Shown: positions 30,973 to 39,612, counted from the first letter of the stretch. The stretch: 64,000 nucleotides of DNA from Leisingera sp. ANG-M7 (GCF_000813965.1 NZ_JWLI01000007.1:124001-188000), one strand, 5' to 3'. Numbers and translations: made by a program. Notes: generated from the sequence alone by a model not told the origin.

Positions 30973-31004
30973 ACAACCCCCGCGGCCCTGCCCGGGGGTT
31001 TGTC
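30973..31004 (+). terminator. Terminator-like hairpin after rpsU
   Basis: acaacccccg and cgggggtttgt pair around a GC-rich loop, ending in a short T-run on the plus strand. It lies about 68 bp after the rpsU stop. Confidence 0.65.
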
Positions 31005-31091
31005 ATTTGTGGCACCTCTTTCGGCTGATCGCGCACCGCGGCGTACCGGTCTCCCCCTGGAAGACACACGTAAAAATGTCAAATTGATCAC

Positions 31092-31114
31092 AAATACATC
31101 TTTAGGGTGTATTT
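31092..31114. promoter_or_regulatory. Inverted repeat in AT-rich promoter-like stretch
   Basis: aaataca and tgtattt are perfect 7-bp arms with a 9-nt spacer, just after ttgatc. They sit in the long region between rpsU and the CAP/RTX gene. It may be an operator; the regulator is unknown. Confidence 0.4.
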
Positions 31115-31305
31115 CTCTGCCACCTTCTGCTATACACAGACTCACGGCAGGGCAGATCAGTTGCGTTTCCCTAACCATTGCCCCGCCGGCCGGGATTGGA
31201 ACACCCGGTTCTCCGAAACCCTGGGCAATCGGCGCTTCCCCCTTGTAACCGGCGCCGGTCTTGGTCCCTGCAAACAAGGCTCATCTTTCAGGGTTTCCAT
31301 TTTTT

Positions 31306-31339
31306 CCGGACGCTGCCATTTCCCCCCGGCAGCGTCCGG
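31306..31339. terminator. Strong 12-bp hairpin in the rpsU-CAP/RTX gap
   Basis: ccggacgctgcc and ggcagcgtccgg pair perfectly around a 10-nt C-rich loop, and six T residues precede the stem. Read on the minus strand it would end in A-rich sequence on one side only. It could be a terminator for a small RNA or an attenuator 290 bp upstream of the secreted protein. Confidence 0.45.
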
Positions 31340-31632
31340 TTCGTTTGCCCTCCCCGTTTTTGGCAGCTGCTCTGGAACCGCTCTGGCGCACCGCGAATCC
31401 CGGATGCCGCGCCCTGACCGCCAGCCAGCCTCCGGCCGCTACAGCACCCGCAGCCGCGCTGCCGGCGGGGTTTCAGGCCAGATACGCAGGAATCCGCGTA
31501 CCATAACCGCACTTCGGGCAGAGCTTTGCCGCAAAGCGCCGCCTGCACATTGCTGCCCTTTTTACGCCCTGAAAATTCGTTAACGGATCAGGGCACCGCC
31601 GCACAGCCGGCTCACTCACGGAGCAGTTTACA

Positions 31633-32979
31633 ATGTCACAGGCAAGCGATCTCGAGCGTCAGATGCTCGAACTGATCAACGCGGAACGCACATCGCGCGG
31701 GCTCAATCCGGTTCAGCTGGAGCTGCGCCTCAACGAGTCCGCCGAGGATCACAGCGATTGGATGCTGCAGCAGGATGTGTTTTCCCACACCGGCGCAGGC
31801 GGCTCCAGCGCAGGCGACCGGATGGAGGACGCGGGATTTGTCTTTTCCGGCAGCTGGACCTGGGCGGAAAACATCGCCTGGCAAAGCGAACGCGGCGCCC
31901 CCGGCCTCGCCGATGACGTCATCGACCTGCACAACGCGCTGATGAACAGCCCCGGCCACCGCGCCAACATCCTGAATGCCAACGTCGAGGTCATCGGGAT
32001 CGGGATCGAACAGGGCAACTTTAACGGCTGGGACGCAGTTATGGTGACCCAGAATTTCGCCAAGACCAGCGCAGAGCTGCAGCTCGACACCGGGTCCGGC
32101 GGCGGCAGCCAGCCCACCAGCGGCAACGACAACCTGACCCTGACCAGCGCCGGCAGCCTGGAGGGGCTAGCGGGAAATGACACGCTGAACGGCAGCGCAG
32201 GCAACGACAACCTGCTGGGCCAGGACGGCCGCGACCTGCTGCAAGGCGGCCATGGCGCCGACTCCCTGTATGGCGGCGCACATTCGGACACCCTCAACGG
32301 TGAAGGCGGCGACGACAAGATGTGGGCCGGCGACGGCTCCGACACACTGAACGGCGGCAACGGCCATGACACCATGTACGGCAACCGCGGCGATGACAAA
32401 CTGTGGGGCCTTGACGGCAACGATACGATTGACGGCGGCAAGGGCCACGACGTGCTTTACGGAAACCTCGGCCTGGACACCCTCTGGGGCGGCGACGGCA
32501 ACGACACGATGGACGGCGGCCGCGGCAACGACCTGCTGTTCGGCAACATGGGTTTTGACGTGATGCTGGGCGGCGACGGCAGCGACACCCTGAACGGCGG
32601 CAACGGGAATGACAATCTGGCTGGCAATTTTGGCGATGACAGGCTGAACGGCGACGGCGGCAGCGACACGCTGTCTGGCGGGACTGGGCACGACACCCTG
32701 GACGGCGGGGCCGGCAATGACCTGCTGAGCGGTAATGGCGGCGGCGACCTTTTCATTTTCTCCGCCGGTGACGATACCGTCAGCGACTTTGACCCGAACG
32801 CCAGCGGCGAACTGATCGACCTCCGGCCGGCTGACGGCATCACCAGCTTCAGCGACCTGATGACCAATCACACCAGCCAGACCGCAAACGGGCTGCTGAT
32901 CACCGACGGCAACGGCGACAGCATGCTGCTGACTGGTATCACAGAACAGGACCTCAGCTCGGGCGACTTCCTGTTCTGA
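31633..32979 (+). CDS. CAP-domain protein with RTX (hemolysin-type calcium-binding) repeats
   Basis: A 448-residue secreted protein without a classical signal peptide. Residues about 8-145 form a CAP/SCP domain, with LINAERTSRGLNPV, a histidine in EDHSDWM, WAENIAW and SPGHRANILN supplying the usual His/Glu/Glu/His cavity. Residues about 175-375 are tandem GGxGxDxLx-type nonapeptides that bind calcium. The tail (about 376-448) has FIFSAGDDTVSDFDPNASGE and ends GDFLF, a type I secretion signal. No type I exporter genes are nearby. CAP-RTX fusions are seen in marine bacteria, and a role in binding or hydrolysing lipids or sterols is an inference. Confidence 0.85.
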   Translation: MSQASDLERQMLELINAERTSRGLNPVQLELRLNESAEDHSDWMLQQDVFSHTGAGGSSAGDRMEDAGFVFSGSWTWAENIAWQSERGAPGLADDVIDLHNALMNSPGHRANILNANVEVIGIGIEQGNFNGWDAVMVTQNFAKTSAELQLDTGSGGGSQPTSGNDNLTLTSAGSLEGLAGNDTLNGSAGNDNLLGQDGRDLLQGGHGADSLYGGAHSDTLNGEGGDDKMWAGDGSDTLNGGNGHDTMYGNRGDDKLWGLDGNDTIDGGKGHDVLYGNLGLDTLWGGDGNDTMDGGRGNDLLFGNMGFDVMLGGDGSDTLNGGNGNDNLAGNFGDDRLNGDGGSDTLSGGTGHDTLDGGAGNDLLSGNGGGDLFIFSAGDDTVSDFDPNASGELIDLRPADGITSFSDLMTNHTSQTANGLLITDGNGDSMLLTGITEQDLSSGDFLF

Positions 32980-33006
32980 TCCCCTGTCCCCGCCGGGCAA
33001 AAAAGC

Positions 33007-33033
33007 AAAAGGGGCGCCGCGGCGCCCCTTTTT
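33007..33033 (+). terminator. Rho-independent terminator
   Basis: aaaaggggcgcc and ggcgcccctttt pair around a short centre and end in a T-run on the plus strand, 27 bp after the CAP/RTX stop. It can also serve the converging PPK2 gene. Confidence 0.9.
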
Positions 33034-33049
33034 CCGTGCCGGTCAGGTC

Positions 33050-33967
33050 TCAGTAAATCTTCGGCACATACAGCTCATCCGGCAGCACCTGGCGCTCGTA
33101 ATCCGGGTTGTACTTGCGGTCCGGAAGCTCGACCTTCTCGTGCTGCACCTCCTCATAGGGGATCTTGGTCAGCAGGTGCTCGATGCAATTCAGCCGCTCG
33201 CGCTTCTTGTCGTTGCCCTCGACGATGTACCAGGGCGCCTCGGGGATATTTGTGCGCTTGAACATCGCCTCCTTGGCCTTGGTGTACTGTTCCCAGCGGA
33301 TCCGGCTCTCCAGATCCATCGGCGACAGTTTCCACTGCTTCATCGGGTCGTGGATGCGCATCAAAAACCGCAGCTGCTGCTCCTCATCGGTGATCGAGAA
33401 CCAGTATTTCAGCAGGATAATGCCAGAGCGCACCAGCATCCGCTCGAATTCGGGAACGTCCTGAAAGAACTGCTCGACCTGGTCCTCGCTGGCAAAGCCC
33501 ATCACCCGCTCGACCCCCGCCCGGTTGTACCAGGAGCGGTCGAACAGCACGATTTCGCCGCCTGCGGGCAGATGCGGCACGTAGCGCTGGAAATACCACT
33601 GGCTCTGCTCGCGGCGGTTCGGCGCCGGCAGTGCCACCACCCGCGCAACCCGCGGGTCCAGCCGCTGGGTGATCCGCTTGATCACCCCGCCCTTGCCGGC
33701 ACTGTCGCGGCCTTCCATCAGAATGCAGACCTTGGCGCCGGTGTGCTGAACCCAGTCCTGCACCTTGATCAGCTCCGCCTGCAGCCGCAGCAGGTTGCGG
33801 AAATAGACTTGCCGGTCAAGCATTTCAGGATGCTGCTCGCGGTAGACCTTGCGGATCTCCTGGCTCAGCATCGGCTCGGAAAACTCGATCTCGATGTCTT
33901 CGTCCAGCGTGTCCTGCAGCTCCGCTTCCAGCCAGTCGAGGGAGGCGGTTTCAAATTCGCGGGTCAC
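33050..33967 (-). CDS. ppk2: Polyphosphate kinase 2
   Basis: A 305-residue PPK2 of the single-domain class I type. Walker A is EGRDSAGKGG (about residues 85-94), the lid segment has LPAPNRREQSQWYFQRYV and Walker B is IVLFDRSWYNRAGVERVMGF. It transfers phosphate between polyphosphate and nucleoside diphosphates. The start is GTG at 33967 with an AAGGAAGGA site. Its 3' end converges on the CAP/RTX gene and shares its terminator. Confidence 0.93.
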   Translation of the reverse strand: MTREFETASLDWLEAELQDTLDEDIEIEFSEPMLSQEIRKVYREQHPEMLDRQVYFRNLLRLQAELIKVQDWVQHTGAKVCILMEGRDSAGKGGVIKRITQRLDPRVARVVALPAPNRREQSQWYFQRYVPHLPAGGEIVLFDRSWYNRAGVERVMGFASEDQVEQFFQDVPEFERMLVRSGIILLKYWFSITDEEQQLRFLMRIHDPMKQWKLSPMDLESRIRWEQYTKAKEAMFKRTNIPEAPWYIVEGNDKKRERLNCIEHLLTKIPYEEVQHEKVELPDRKYNPDYERQVLPDELYVPKIY

Positions 33968-34150
33968 GGGCGGGTTCCTTCCTTGTCAGGTGGTGCAAAG
34001 CCTGCTTTCTAGCGGCGCCATGTGACGGCTTGATGTCACCCCCCGCCTGCAGCTTCCCTCAAGGCAAGCGGAATTCCCGGGCAGGTTCAAGCGCAAAAAG
34101 AGCACAACCCCTGCGCCGCCTGCTGGAAACCGGGCGGATGAGCGGTTTAT

Positions 34151-34999
34151 GTGCACGCCATGAACTTTGTCCTGACCTCCCTGCCCCAAACCTGGCCCTG
34201 GCTGATCCTGATAGCAGCGCTGACTGCCGGCTGGTGCGGGCAGCGCGGGCCGGCCTTTGCCCTTCTTGCCGCCTTCGGAGGTGCTGCCTTGGCGCGCGGG
34301 CATCTGGAGCCGCTGAGTCTGGCGGTGCTGGCGGCCGGCCTGCTGCTTGCCGTCCTCATCCCCAGCACCCGCGGCCCTGCCGGATTGGCCGGGCATGCAG
34401 TGCTGGTGCTGTGGTCGCTAGCGCTTGGCGCGCATTTGCTGCCAGGGGTACAGAATCTGCTGATCCTCGACCAGGTTCGGGCCGCCCCCGGCAGCGCGCC
34501 CTATTCCCTGCACCTGAATCTGGACAAGCCGCTGGTGTTCTTCGCCTTGCTGCTGGCCTGGCCTGCGCTGCTGCAGCGCAAGGATCCGGCAGGCAAACCC
34601 GCCTTCCAGTCCGGCCTGCTGCTCCTTGCCGCGCTGCTGCCGCTGGCCCTCCTCACCGGCGCGCTGGACCTGGAGCCCTCGCTGCCGGACTGGACCCTTC
34701 TTTGGATAGCTTCGAACCTGCTGCTCACCTGCCTGGCAGAGGAAGCCTTCTTCCGCGGCTACCTGCAGCAGGGCCTCTGCCTCCGCTTCGGGCCTGCCGC
34801 GGGCATTGCCGCCGCAAGCATTCTTTTCGGCCTCGCCCATGTGGCCGCAGGTCCGGCGGTAGCCGCATTCGCCGCGTTCCTGGGGCTGGCCTGCGGACTG
34901 GGCTATTCGGGATCGGGCCGGTTCCGCGTGCCGGTGCTGATGCACTTTGCCTTCAACATCACCCACCTCTTGCTGTTCACCTACCCCGGTCCGGCCTGA
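34151..34999 (+). CDS. CPBP family intramembrane metalloprotease
   Basis: A 282-residue polytopic membrane protein with about eight hydrophobic segments. The three CPBP motifs are in the C-terminal half: EEAFFRGYLQ (about residues 197-206), FGLAHVAAG (about 226) and HFAFNITHL (about 266), giving the Glu-Glu-x3-Arg and His ligands of a metalloprotease. The best-known relative is the CAAX protease Rce1; bacterial members act on membrane peptides. The start is GTG at 34151 or the ATG at 34160; both fit. Confidence 0.85.
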   Translation: MHAMNFVLTSLPQTWPWLILIAALTAGWCGQRGPAFALLAAFGGAALARGHLEPLSLAVLAAGLLLAVLIPSTRGPAGLAGHAVLVLWSLALGAHLLPGVQNLLILDQVRAAPGSAPYSLHLNLDKPLVFFALLLAWPALLQRKDPAGKPAFQSGLLLLAALLPLALLTGALDLEPSLPDWTLLWIASNLLLTCLAEEAFFRGYLQQGLCLRFGPAAGIAAASILFGLAHVAAGPAVAAFAAFLGLACGLGYSGSGRFRVPVLMHFAFNITHLLLFTYPGPA

Positions 35000-35013
35000 A
35001 AATGCGCCGCCCC

Positions 35014-35046
35014 GGTGTACAGGGGGTGTACAGGGGGTGCACACAT
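35014..35046. repeat. Short tandem repeat ggtgtacaggg
   Basis: Two exact 11-bp units (35014-35024 and 35025-35035) are followed by a degenerate third (ggtgcacacat). They lie in the 68-bp gap between the convergent CPBP and Lrp genes. The meaning is unknown; it may be a slippage product. Confidence 0.55.
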
Positions 35047-35067
35047 GTCACCCCCCAATATCCCGCC

Positions 35068-35526
35068 TCAGACCGGCAGCGCCGTGGTCTTGAATACGGT
35101 GCGCAGGGCAAAGCTCGACTGCATCTGCGCCACCCCCGGCAGCCGCGCCAAGTGCTGGCGGTGGATGCGGGCAAAATCCTCGGTGTTTTCCGCCACCACC
35201 TTGAGGATGTAATCCGCGGTGCCTGCCATCAGGTGGCATTCCAGCACATCCGGAATCCGCGACACCGCCTTCTCGAACGCGTCCAGAACTTCGTCCGCCT
35301 GGCCGGACAGGGTGATCTCCACAAACACCGTCGACGGCACGTTCATCTTGCGCGCATCCAAAAGGGCGACATATTCGCGGATATAGCCCTCCGCCTCCAG
35401 CCGCTGCACCCGCCGGTGACAGGCCGAAGCGGACAGGTTCACCCGCTCCGACAGGTCGGCGTTGGAGATGCGCCCCTGCTTTTGCAGTACCGAGAGAATG
35501 CGACGATCTGTTTCGTCTAGCGACAT
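35068..35526 (-). CDS. aldR: Lrp/AsnC family regulator, probable activator of alanine dehydrogenase
   Basis: A 152-residue protein. The N-terminal AsnC-type HTH (DRRILSVLQKQGRISNADLS, then LSASACHRRVQRLEAEGYI) is followed by a RAM effector domain with ECHLMAGTADYILKVVA. The start MSLDETDRRIL is the family N-terminus and has an AGGATC ribosome site; upstream in-frame ATGs would run through the promoter. It is divergent from ald, and an operator-like palindrome lies between them, so it is probably AldR, which controls alanine catabolism in response to alanine. Confidence 0.88.
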   Translation of the reverse strand: MSLDETDRRILSVLQKQGRISNADLSERVNLSASACHRRVQRLEAEGYIREYVALLDARKMNVPSTVFVEITLSGQADEVLDAFEKAVSRIPDVLECHLMAGTADYILKVVAENTEDFARIHRQHLARLPGVAQMQSSFALRTVFKTTALPV

Positions 35527-35544
35527 TTTGCGAAGATCCTTGCT

Positions 35545-35561
35545 GTATATTGCCAATATAC
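35545..35561. promoter_or_regulatory. Operator-like palindrome between aldR and ald
   Basis: gtatattgccaatatac is a perfect 17-bp palindrome around a central c. It is nested inside a wider inverted repeat, cgaagat (35531-35537) and atcttcg (35570-35576). This A/T-rich nested symmetry fits an Lrp/AldR binding site in the 139-bp divergent gap. Confidence 0.65.
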
Positions 35562-35665
35562 GCGAAGAATCTTCGAAGGGCATGTTTTTATTCTGCCCAA
35601 ATAAGCAGCACATTCCGGACTGCCTGCGGCAATATGCCCGCAGAGAGTTTTGAGGAGATACTCAC

Positions 35666-36784
35666 ATGAAAATCGGCTGCCCCACCGAAATCAAACCGCA
35701 GGAATTCCGCGTCGGCATGACCCCGGACGCCGCCCGCGAAGCCGTCCTGCGCGGCCACGAGGTTGTCATCCAGCAAGGCGCAGGCATGGGCGCAGGCTTC
35801 ACCGACGAGGACTACGTTTCCGCCGGTGCCGTGATCCTGGACACCGCCGAGGAAATCTTTGCCACCGCCGACATGATCGTCAAGGTGAAGGAACCGCAGG
35901 CGGTTGAGCGCAAGATGCTGCGCGAGAACCAGCTGCTGTTCACCTACCTGCACCTGGCGCCCGATCCGGAGCAGACCAAAGATCTGCTTGAAAGCGGTTG
36001 TACTGCAATTGCTTACGAGACCGTCACCGACGACCGCGGCGGCCTGCCGCTGCTGGCGCCGATGTCGGAAGTGGCCGGCCGCCTGGCCCCCCAGGTTGGC
36101 GCCTACACCCTGCAGAAGGCCAACGGCGGCCGCGGCGTGCTGATGGGCGGCGTCCCCGGCGTGGCCCCGGCCAAGGTTGTCGTGATCGGCGGCGGTGTCG
36201 TCGGCACCCACGCAGCCAAGATCGCGGCCGGCATGGGCGCGGATGTCACCATCCTCGACCGCTCGCTGACCCGCCTGAAGTACTTGGACGACGTCTTCGG
36301 CCGCTCCTTCAAAAACCAGTACTCCACTGCCGGCGCCACCGCTGAACTGGTGCGCGAGGCCGACATGGTGATCGGTGCGGTTCTGGTCCCCGGTGCGGCA
36401 GCGCCGAAACTGGTGTCCCGCGCACAGCTCTCTGAGATGAAGCCGGGCGCAGTTCTGGTGGACGTCGCCATCGACCAGGGCGGCTGCTTCGAGACCTCCA
36501 AGGCAACCACCCACGCCGACCCGATCTATGAAGTCGACGGCATCATGCACTACTGCGTCGCCAACATGCCGGGCGCCGTGGCGCGCACCTCGACCCAGGC
36601 TCTGGGCAACGCGACCCTGCCCTTCATGCTGAACCTGGCCAACAAAGGCTGGCGCCAGGCCTGCGAGGACGACCCGCACCTGCTGAACGGCCTGAACGTG
36701 CACGCAGGCCAGCTGACCTACTACGCCGTGGGCGAGGCCCTGGGCCTGGACGTGCTGTCGCCGAAACTGGCGCTGAAGCAGTAA
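35666..36784 (+). CDS. ald: Alanine dehydrogenase
   Basis: A 372-residue NAD-dependent enzyme converting L-alanine to pyruvate and ammonia. The N-terminus [20 protein letters not shown] carries the catalytic-site Arg, and the KVKEPQ lysine and HLAPD histidine are the usual pyruvate-binding residues. The Rossmann motif is [16 protein letters not shown] (about residue 171). It ends with the family GEALGLD segment. A GGAG site lies 8 bp upstream. Control is probably by the divergent Lrp-type regulator. Confidence 0.96.
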   Translation: MKIGCPTEIKPQEFRVGMTPDAAREAVLRGHEVVIQQGAGMGAGFTDEDYVSAGAVILDTAEEIFATADMIVKVKEPQAVERKMLRENQLLFTYLHLAPDPEQTKDLLESGCTAIAYETVTDDRGGLPLLAPMSEVAGRLAPQVGAYTLQKANGGRGVLMGGVPGVAPAKVVVIGGGVVGTHAAKIAAGMGADVTILDRSLTRLKYLDDVFGRSFKNQYSTAGATAELVREADMVIGAVLVPGAAAPKLVSRAQLSEMKPGAVLVDVAIDQGGCFETSKATTHADPIYEVDGIMHYCVANMPGAVARTSTQALGNATLPFMLNLANKGWRQACEDDPHLLNGLNVHAGQLTYYAVGEALGLDVLSPKLALKQ

Positions 36785-36815
36785 GCCCACGCCAACGGAC
36801 AGTGAGAACAGACAG

Positions 36816-36844
36816 AAAGCCCCGCCAGTCCGGCGGGGCTTTTT
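36816..36844 (+). terminator. Rho-independent terminator after ald
   Basis: aaagccccgcc and ggcggggcttt pair around an agtcc loop, then a T-run. It lies 32 bp after the ald stop. Confidence 0.92.
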
Positions 36845-36925
36845 GCTGCCCCGGTTTGCGCAAGAACCGGATCGACCTGACCGGCGGAAACGGCCTTTCT
36901 GGAATCTCTCAAAGAGGCTTCCAGA

Positions 36926-37522
36926 ATGCTCCAGACCACTGCCGCCCTCATCGTATTCCTGTTCCCGCTCGCTTTCAGCCCAGGCCCCGGCAACCTGTTC
37001 TTTGCCGCCAATGCCGCGCGTTTCGGCTTTGCGGCCACGATTCCGGCCAACGCGGGGTATCACCTGGCAACCTGGGTCGTGACGGCGGCAATCGGGCTTG
37101 GCTTCGTCACCGCCATGGACCAGGCGCCGCAGCTGTTTGCAGCACTCAAGACCGCAGGTTCCTTCTATGTGCTGTGGCTCGCCTGGCAACTGGTCCGGGC
37201 CGGAGCGCTGGAAGGCGTGCAGCAGGCCCGGGCGGCCAGTTTCACAGACGGCGCAGTTCTGCTGGTGCTGAACCCCAAGGCCTATGTGATCATCGCGCTG
37301 ATGTTCTCGCAATTCTTAGGTCCAGCAGAGGCCCCGCGCCTGTGGCCGGTGCTGCTGATTACGACCATCTTCACCCTCAACAACCTTCTGGCCTTCTCGG
37401 TCTGGGCGCTGGCTGGCGGCAGTATCGCCAAGCTCTTCCAGACACCGGAAGGCGCCCGCTGGCTGAACCTTCTGTTTGGTGCCGTGCTGGCCGCGGTCGC
37501 GACCTGGATGCTGCTGACCTGA
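36926..37522 (+). CDS. LysE family translocator
   Basis: A 198-residue inner-membrane exporter with six predicted helices. The first helix ends in SPGPGNLFFAANAARFG, the characteristic S-P-G-P motif of the LysE/RhtB family. The loop LLVLNPKAYVIIALMFSQF holds the family NPK motif. Members export lysine, threonine, homoserine or other small compounds; the substrate here is unknown. It is a single gene between the ald terminator and mscL. Confidence 0.88.
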   Translation: MLQTTAALIVFLFPLAFSPGPGNLFFAANAARFGFAATIPANAGYHLATWVVTAAIGLGFVTAMDQAPQLFAALKTAGSFYVLWLAWQLVRAGALEGVQQARAASFTDGAVLLVLNPKAYVIIALMFSQFLGPAEAPRLWPVLLITTIFTLNNLLAFSVWALAGGSIAKLFQTPEGARWLNLLFGAVLAAVATWMLLT

Positions 37523-37658
37523 GGCATGCGGCGTGTGATCCGCCCCCAGTTCCACCTCTGGCATGCTGTTACCGTCCTCATATTCCCCGTTTACAGAGTG
37601 AAACGCCGCTCCTAGCCTGAAGCGCATAACAACGCGACAGGGATGAAAGGAAACGGGC

Positions 37659-38090
37659 ATGCTGGACGAATTCAAGGCCTTCATTGCCAAGGGCAATGTG
37701 ATGGATATGGCGGTGGGGATCATTATCGGCGCTGCATTCACCGCAATCGTAAAATCGATGGTCGATGATCTGATCAACCCGATCATCGGGCTGTTCACCG
37801 GCGGTGTGGATTTCACCAACAATTTCGCGGTGCTGGGCGGCGATGGCGCCAGCTACAGCTCGCTGGAGGCTGCGCGCGAGGCTGGCGCCTCGGTCTTTGC
37901 CTATGGCTCCTTCCTGATGGCGGTACTGAACTTCCTGATCATCGCCTGGGTGGTGTTCTTGCTGGTCAAATCCGTGAACCGCGCCCGCGACGCGATGGAG
38001 CGGCAGGAGGACGCCCCGGCAGAGGAGGTACCCGCAGGCCCGACAGAGCTTGACGTGCTGCTGGAAATCCGCGACTCGCTGAAAAAATAA
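37659..38090 (+). CDS. mscL: Large-conductance mechanosensitive channel
   Basis: A 143-residue channel. The N-terminal helix [20 protein letters not shown] is the MscL signature and leads into TM1 ([17 protein letters not shown]). The periplasmic loop with [16 protein letters not shown] and TM2 ([18 protein letters not shown]) follow. The C-terminal charged bundle ends [10 protein letters not shown]. It opens under extreme membrane tension to release solutes in hypo-osmotic shock. It is followed by mscS on the same strand. Confidence 0.96.
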   Translation: MLDEFKAFIAKGNVMDMAVGIIIGAAFTAIVKSMVDDLINPIIGLFTGGVDFTNNFAVLGGDGASYSSLEAAREAGASVFAYGSFLMAVLNFLIIAWVVFLLVKSVNRARDAMERQEDAPAEEVPAGPTELDVLLEIRDSLKK

Positions 38091-38116
38091 CGCCGGTACA
38101 CCGGCACCAAGGAATT

Positions 38117-38144
38117 GCAGAGGGGCGGGTTTCCGCTCCTCTGC
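38117..38144 (+). terminator. Hairpin between mscL and mscS
   Basis: gcagaggggcg and cgctcctctgc pair over 11 bp with one G-U, with a gtttc-containing loop, and a short T-run follows. It may partly terminate mscL transcription or buffer expression of mscS. Confidence 0.55.
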
Positions 38145-38167
38145 GCGTTTGAAAGGATAACAACGCA

Positions 38168-38974
38168 ATGGAACAATTGATCGAACAGGCCGGCGCGCTG
38201 TGGCCGCTGGTGGTGGCTGGCGTTAAGGCGCTGGTTGTACTGATCCTGGGCTGGATTGCCACCGGGTGGATCAGCGGCGCGGTGCGCAACCGCATCAACA
38301 AGACGCCGCAGATCGACCCGACACTGGGGAATTTCGCCGCCAGCATGATCCGCTGGGTGCTGCTGGCGGTGGTGCTGGTCGCGATCCTCGGCATCTTCGG
38401 CATTCAGGCCACCAGCCTGGTTGCGATGCTGGGAGCCGCCACCCTGGCGATCGGCCTGGCGCTGCAGGGCACCCTCAGCGATCTGGCCGCAGGTTTCATG
38501 CTGATCCTGTTTCGCCCCTACAAGATCGGCCAGTATGTCGACATCGGCGGCACCGCGGGCACGGTGAAGGACGTGAATCTGTTCGTGACCGAGCTGGCAA
38601 CACCTGACAATGTGCAGATCATCGTTCCCAACGGCCAGGCCTGGGGCTCGGTCATCACCAACTTCTCGCATCATGCCACCCGCCGCGTCGACATGGTGTT
38701 CGGCATCGACTACAGCGACAGCGCCGAAGCCGCCAAGGCGATTATCCTGGCAGAGGCGAATGCGGATGCGCGGGTGCTGCAAGATCCGGAGCCCTGGGTA
38801 CGGGTCACCAACCTGGGTGACAGCTCTGTCGATCTGACCGCGCGGGTCTGGTGCAAAGCGGAGGACTACTGGGAAGTGAAATTCGCCCTCACCCAAGGGG
38901 TGAAAGAGGCCTTTGACACCAAGGGCATTTCCATCCCCTATCCGCACTCTGTGGAAATCAAAAAGGCGGGCTGA
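38168..38974 (+). CDS. mscS: Small-conductance mechanosensitive channel (MscS family)
   Basis: A 268-residue channel of canonical MscS length. Three membrane helices (about 14-38, 55-78, 85-110) are present, the last with the gly-rich pore helix ATLAIGLALQGTLSDLAAGF. The beta domain follows (FRPYKIGQYVDIGGTAGTVKDVNLFVT, VPNGQAWGSVITNFS). The C-terminal alpha/beta domain ends PYPHSVEI. It relieves osmotic stress at lower tension than MscL. The ATG follows an aaagga ribosome site and the gene sits 77 bp after mscL. Confidence 0.93.
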   Translation: MEQLIEQAGALWPLVVAGVKALVVLILGWIATGWISGAVRNRINKTPQIDPTLGNFAASMIRWVLLAVVLVAILGIFGIQATSLVAMLGAATLAIGLALQGTLSDLAAGFMLILFRPYKIGQYVDIGGTAGTVKDVNLFVTELATPDNVQIIVPNGQAWGSVITNFSHHATRRVDMVFGIDYSDSAEAAKAIILAEANADARVLQDPEPWVRVTNLGDSSVDLTARVWCKAEDYWEVKFALTQGVKEAFDTKGISIPYPHSVEIKKAG

Positions 38975-39014
38975 GGCTCTCCCGCCCGTCTTTGGCCCCT
39001 GCCGGGGCCGCATC

Positions 39015-39050
39015 CCGTTGGGCGTGGCGCCCCGCCTTTGGCGGGGCGTT
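39015..39050 (-). repeat. Dispersed hairpin repeat family 2, copy 3 (inverted)
   Basis: On the minus strand, cgccccgcc-aaa-ggcggggcg is a 9-bp stem followed by ccacgcccaacggg, matching the tails of the copies at 8307 and 22108. It lies between mscS (+) and the converging hypothetical gene (-). Confidence 0.55.
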
Positions 39051-39075
39051 TGCACACACGGCGAGACCTGGACGC

Positions 39076-39612
39076 CTACTGTTGCCGCGCGCCCTTTAAA
39101 GCCCGCAGGGCCGCATTGCGCGCTCTTACCGCGCGGGCGCGCTCCTGCACTCTGTTTTCCGGTTTGGCTGGCGGCCAGCCTGCCAGAACGGTGACGCCGT
39201 CCTCATCCGCAAACGCCCACTGCGCCGCGATCAGCTGGTAGTTCTTGACCTCCCAGCCGGACGGGTCGGGCTGAAACCGGAATCGCCAGGTGCCCCGGAC
39301 CCTCACCGGCAGCCGCAGCTGACGTATGCTGTTCATCGCCTGATGGCCATTTATGGCCGCGCGCACCCCCGTCGCACGCAGCTTTTTCATCCGCACGACC
39401 AGGTTGGCAGCCTCCCGGAGCCGCCGGCCGGCAAACACCACCTCAATCTCTGCATCAGGCTGCACGATCCCCTTGACCACAAGATCGCCGCGGTTGTTGC
39501 GGCTGAAGACCGGCACCAGCTCCACCACCACGTCACGCACCTCGCGCTTGAACAGGCCCGCGTCCTCGATCAGCGGGGTGACTTGCACTGGAGGGCGGCG
39601 GCGGTTGGTCAT
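39076..39612 (-). CDS. Hypothetical protein of 178 residues
   Basis: I do not recognise the family. The predicted protein is soluble and basic, with no signal peptide or membrane segment. The middle (VVVELVPVFSRNNRGDLVVKG ... EIEVVFAGRRLREAANLVV) looks like beta-strand-rich sequence, followed by GTWRFRFQPDPSGWEVKNYQ. The C-terminus is a basic helix (ERARAVRARNAALRALKGA). The ATG is at 39612, and codon use resembles the surrounding genes. It is alone between convergent mscS and a GNAT gene. Confidence 0.6.
   Translation of the reverse strand: MTNRRRPPVQVTPLIEDAGLFKREVRDVVVELVPVFSRNNRGDLVVKGIVQPDAEIEVVFAGRRLREAANLVVRMKKLRATGVRAAINGHQAMNSIRQLRLPVRVRGTWRFRFQPDPSGWEVKNYQLIAAQWAFADEDGVTVLAGWPPAKPENRVQERARAVRARNAALRALKGARQQ

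Larger units (their letters stand above)
31005..31632 (+). other. Long intergenic region upstream of the CAP/RTX gene
   Basis: About 630 bp without a convincing gene. Short open frames occur but lack family sequence and conserved starts. It holds an AT-rich stretch near 31070-31115 with a ttgatc box and a 7-bp inverted repeat, and a strong 12-bp hairpin at 31306-31339. The 3' part should carry the promoter of the secreted protein. Confidence 0.5.

Noticed and set aside
31107-31583. A 158-codon frame in the gap before the CAP/RTX gene
   Set aside because: It lacks a ribosome site, contains the hairpin at 31306-31339 and has cysteine- and serine-rich sequence typical of non-coding GC-rich DNA.
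32160-32760. Possible DNA tandem repeat or CRISPR-like array
   Set aside because: The periodicity comes from the RTX nonapeptides of the secreted protein. Units are degenerate at DNA level and have no spacers.
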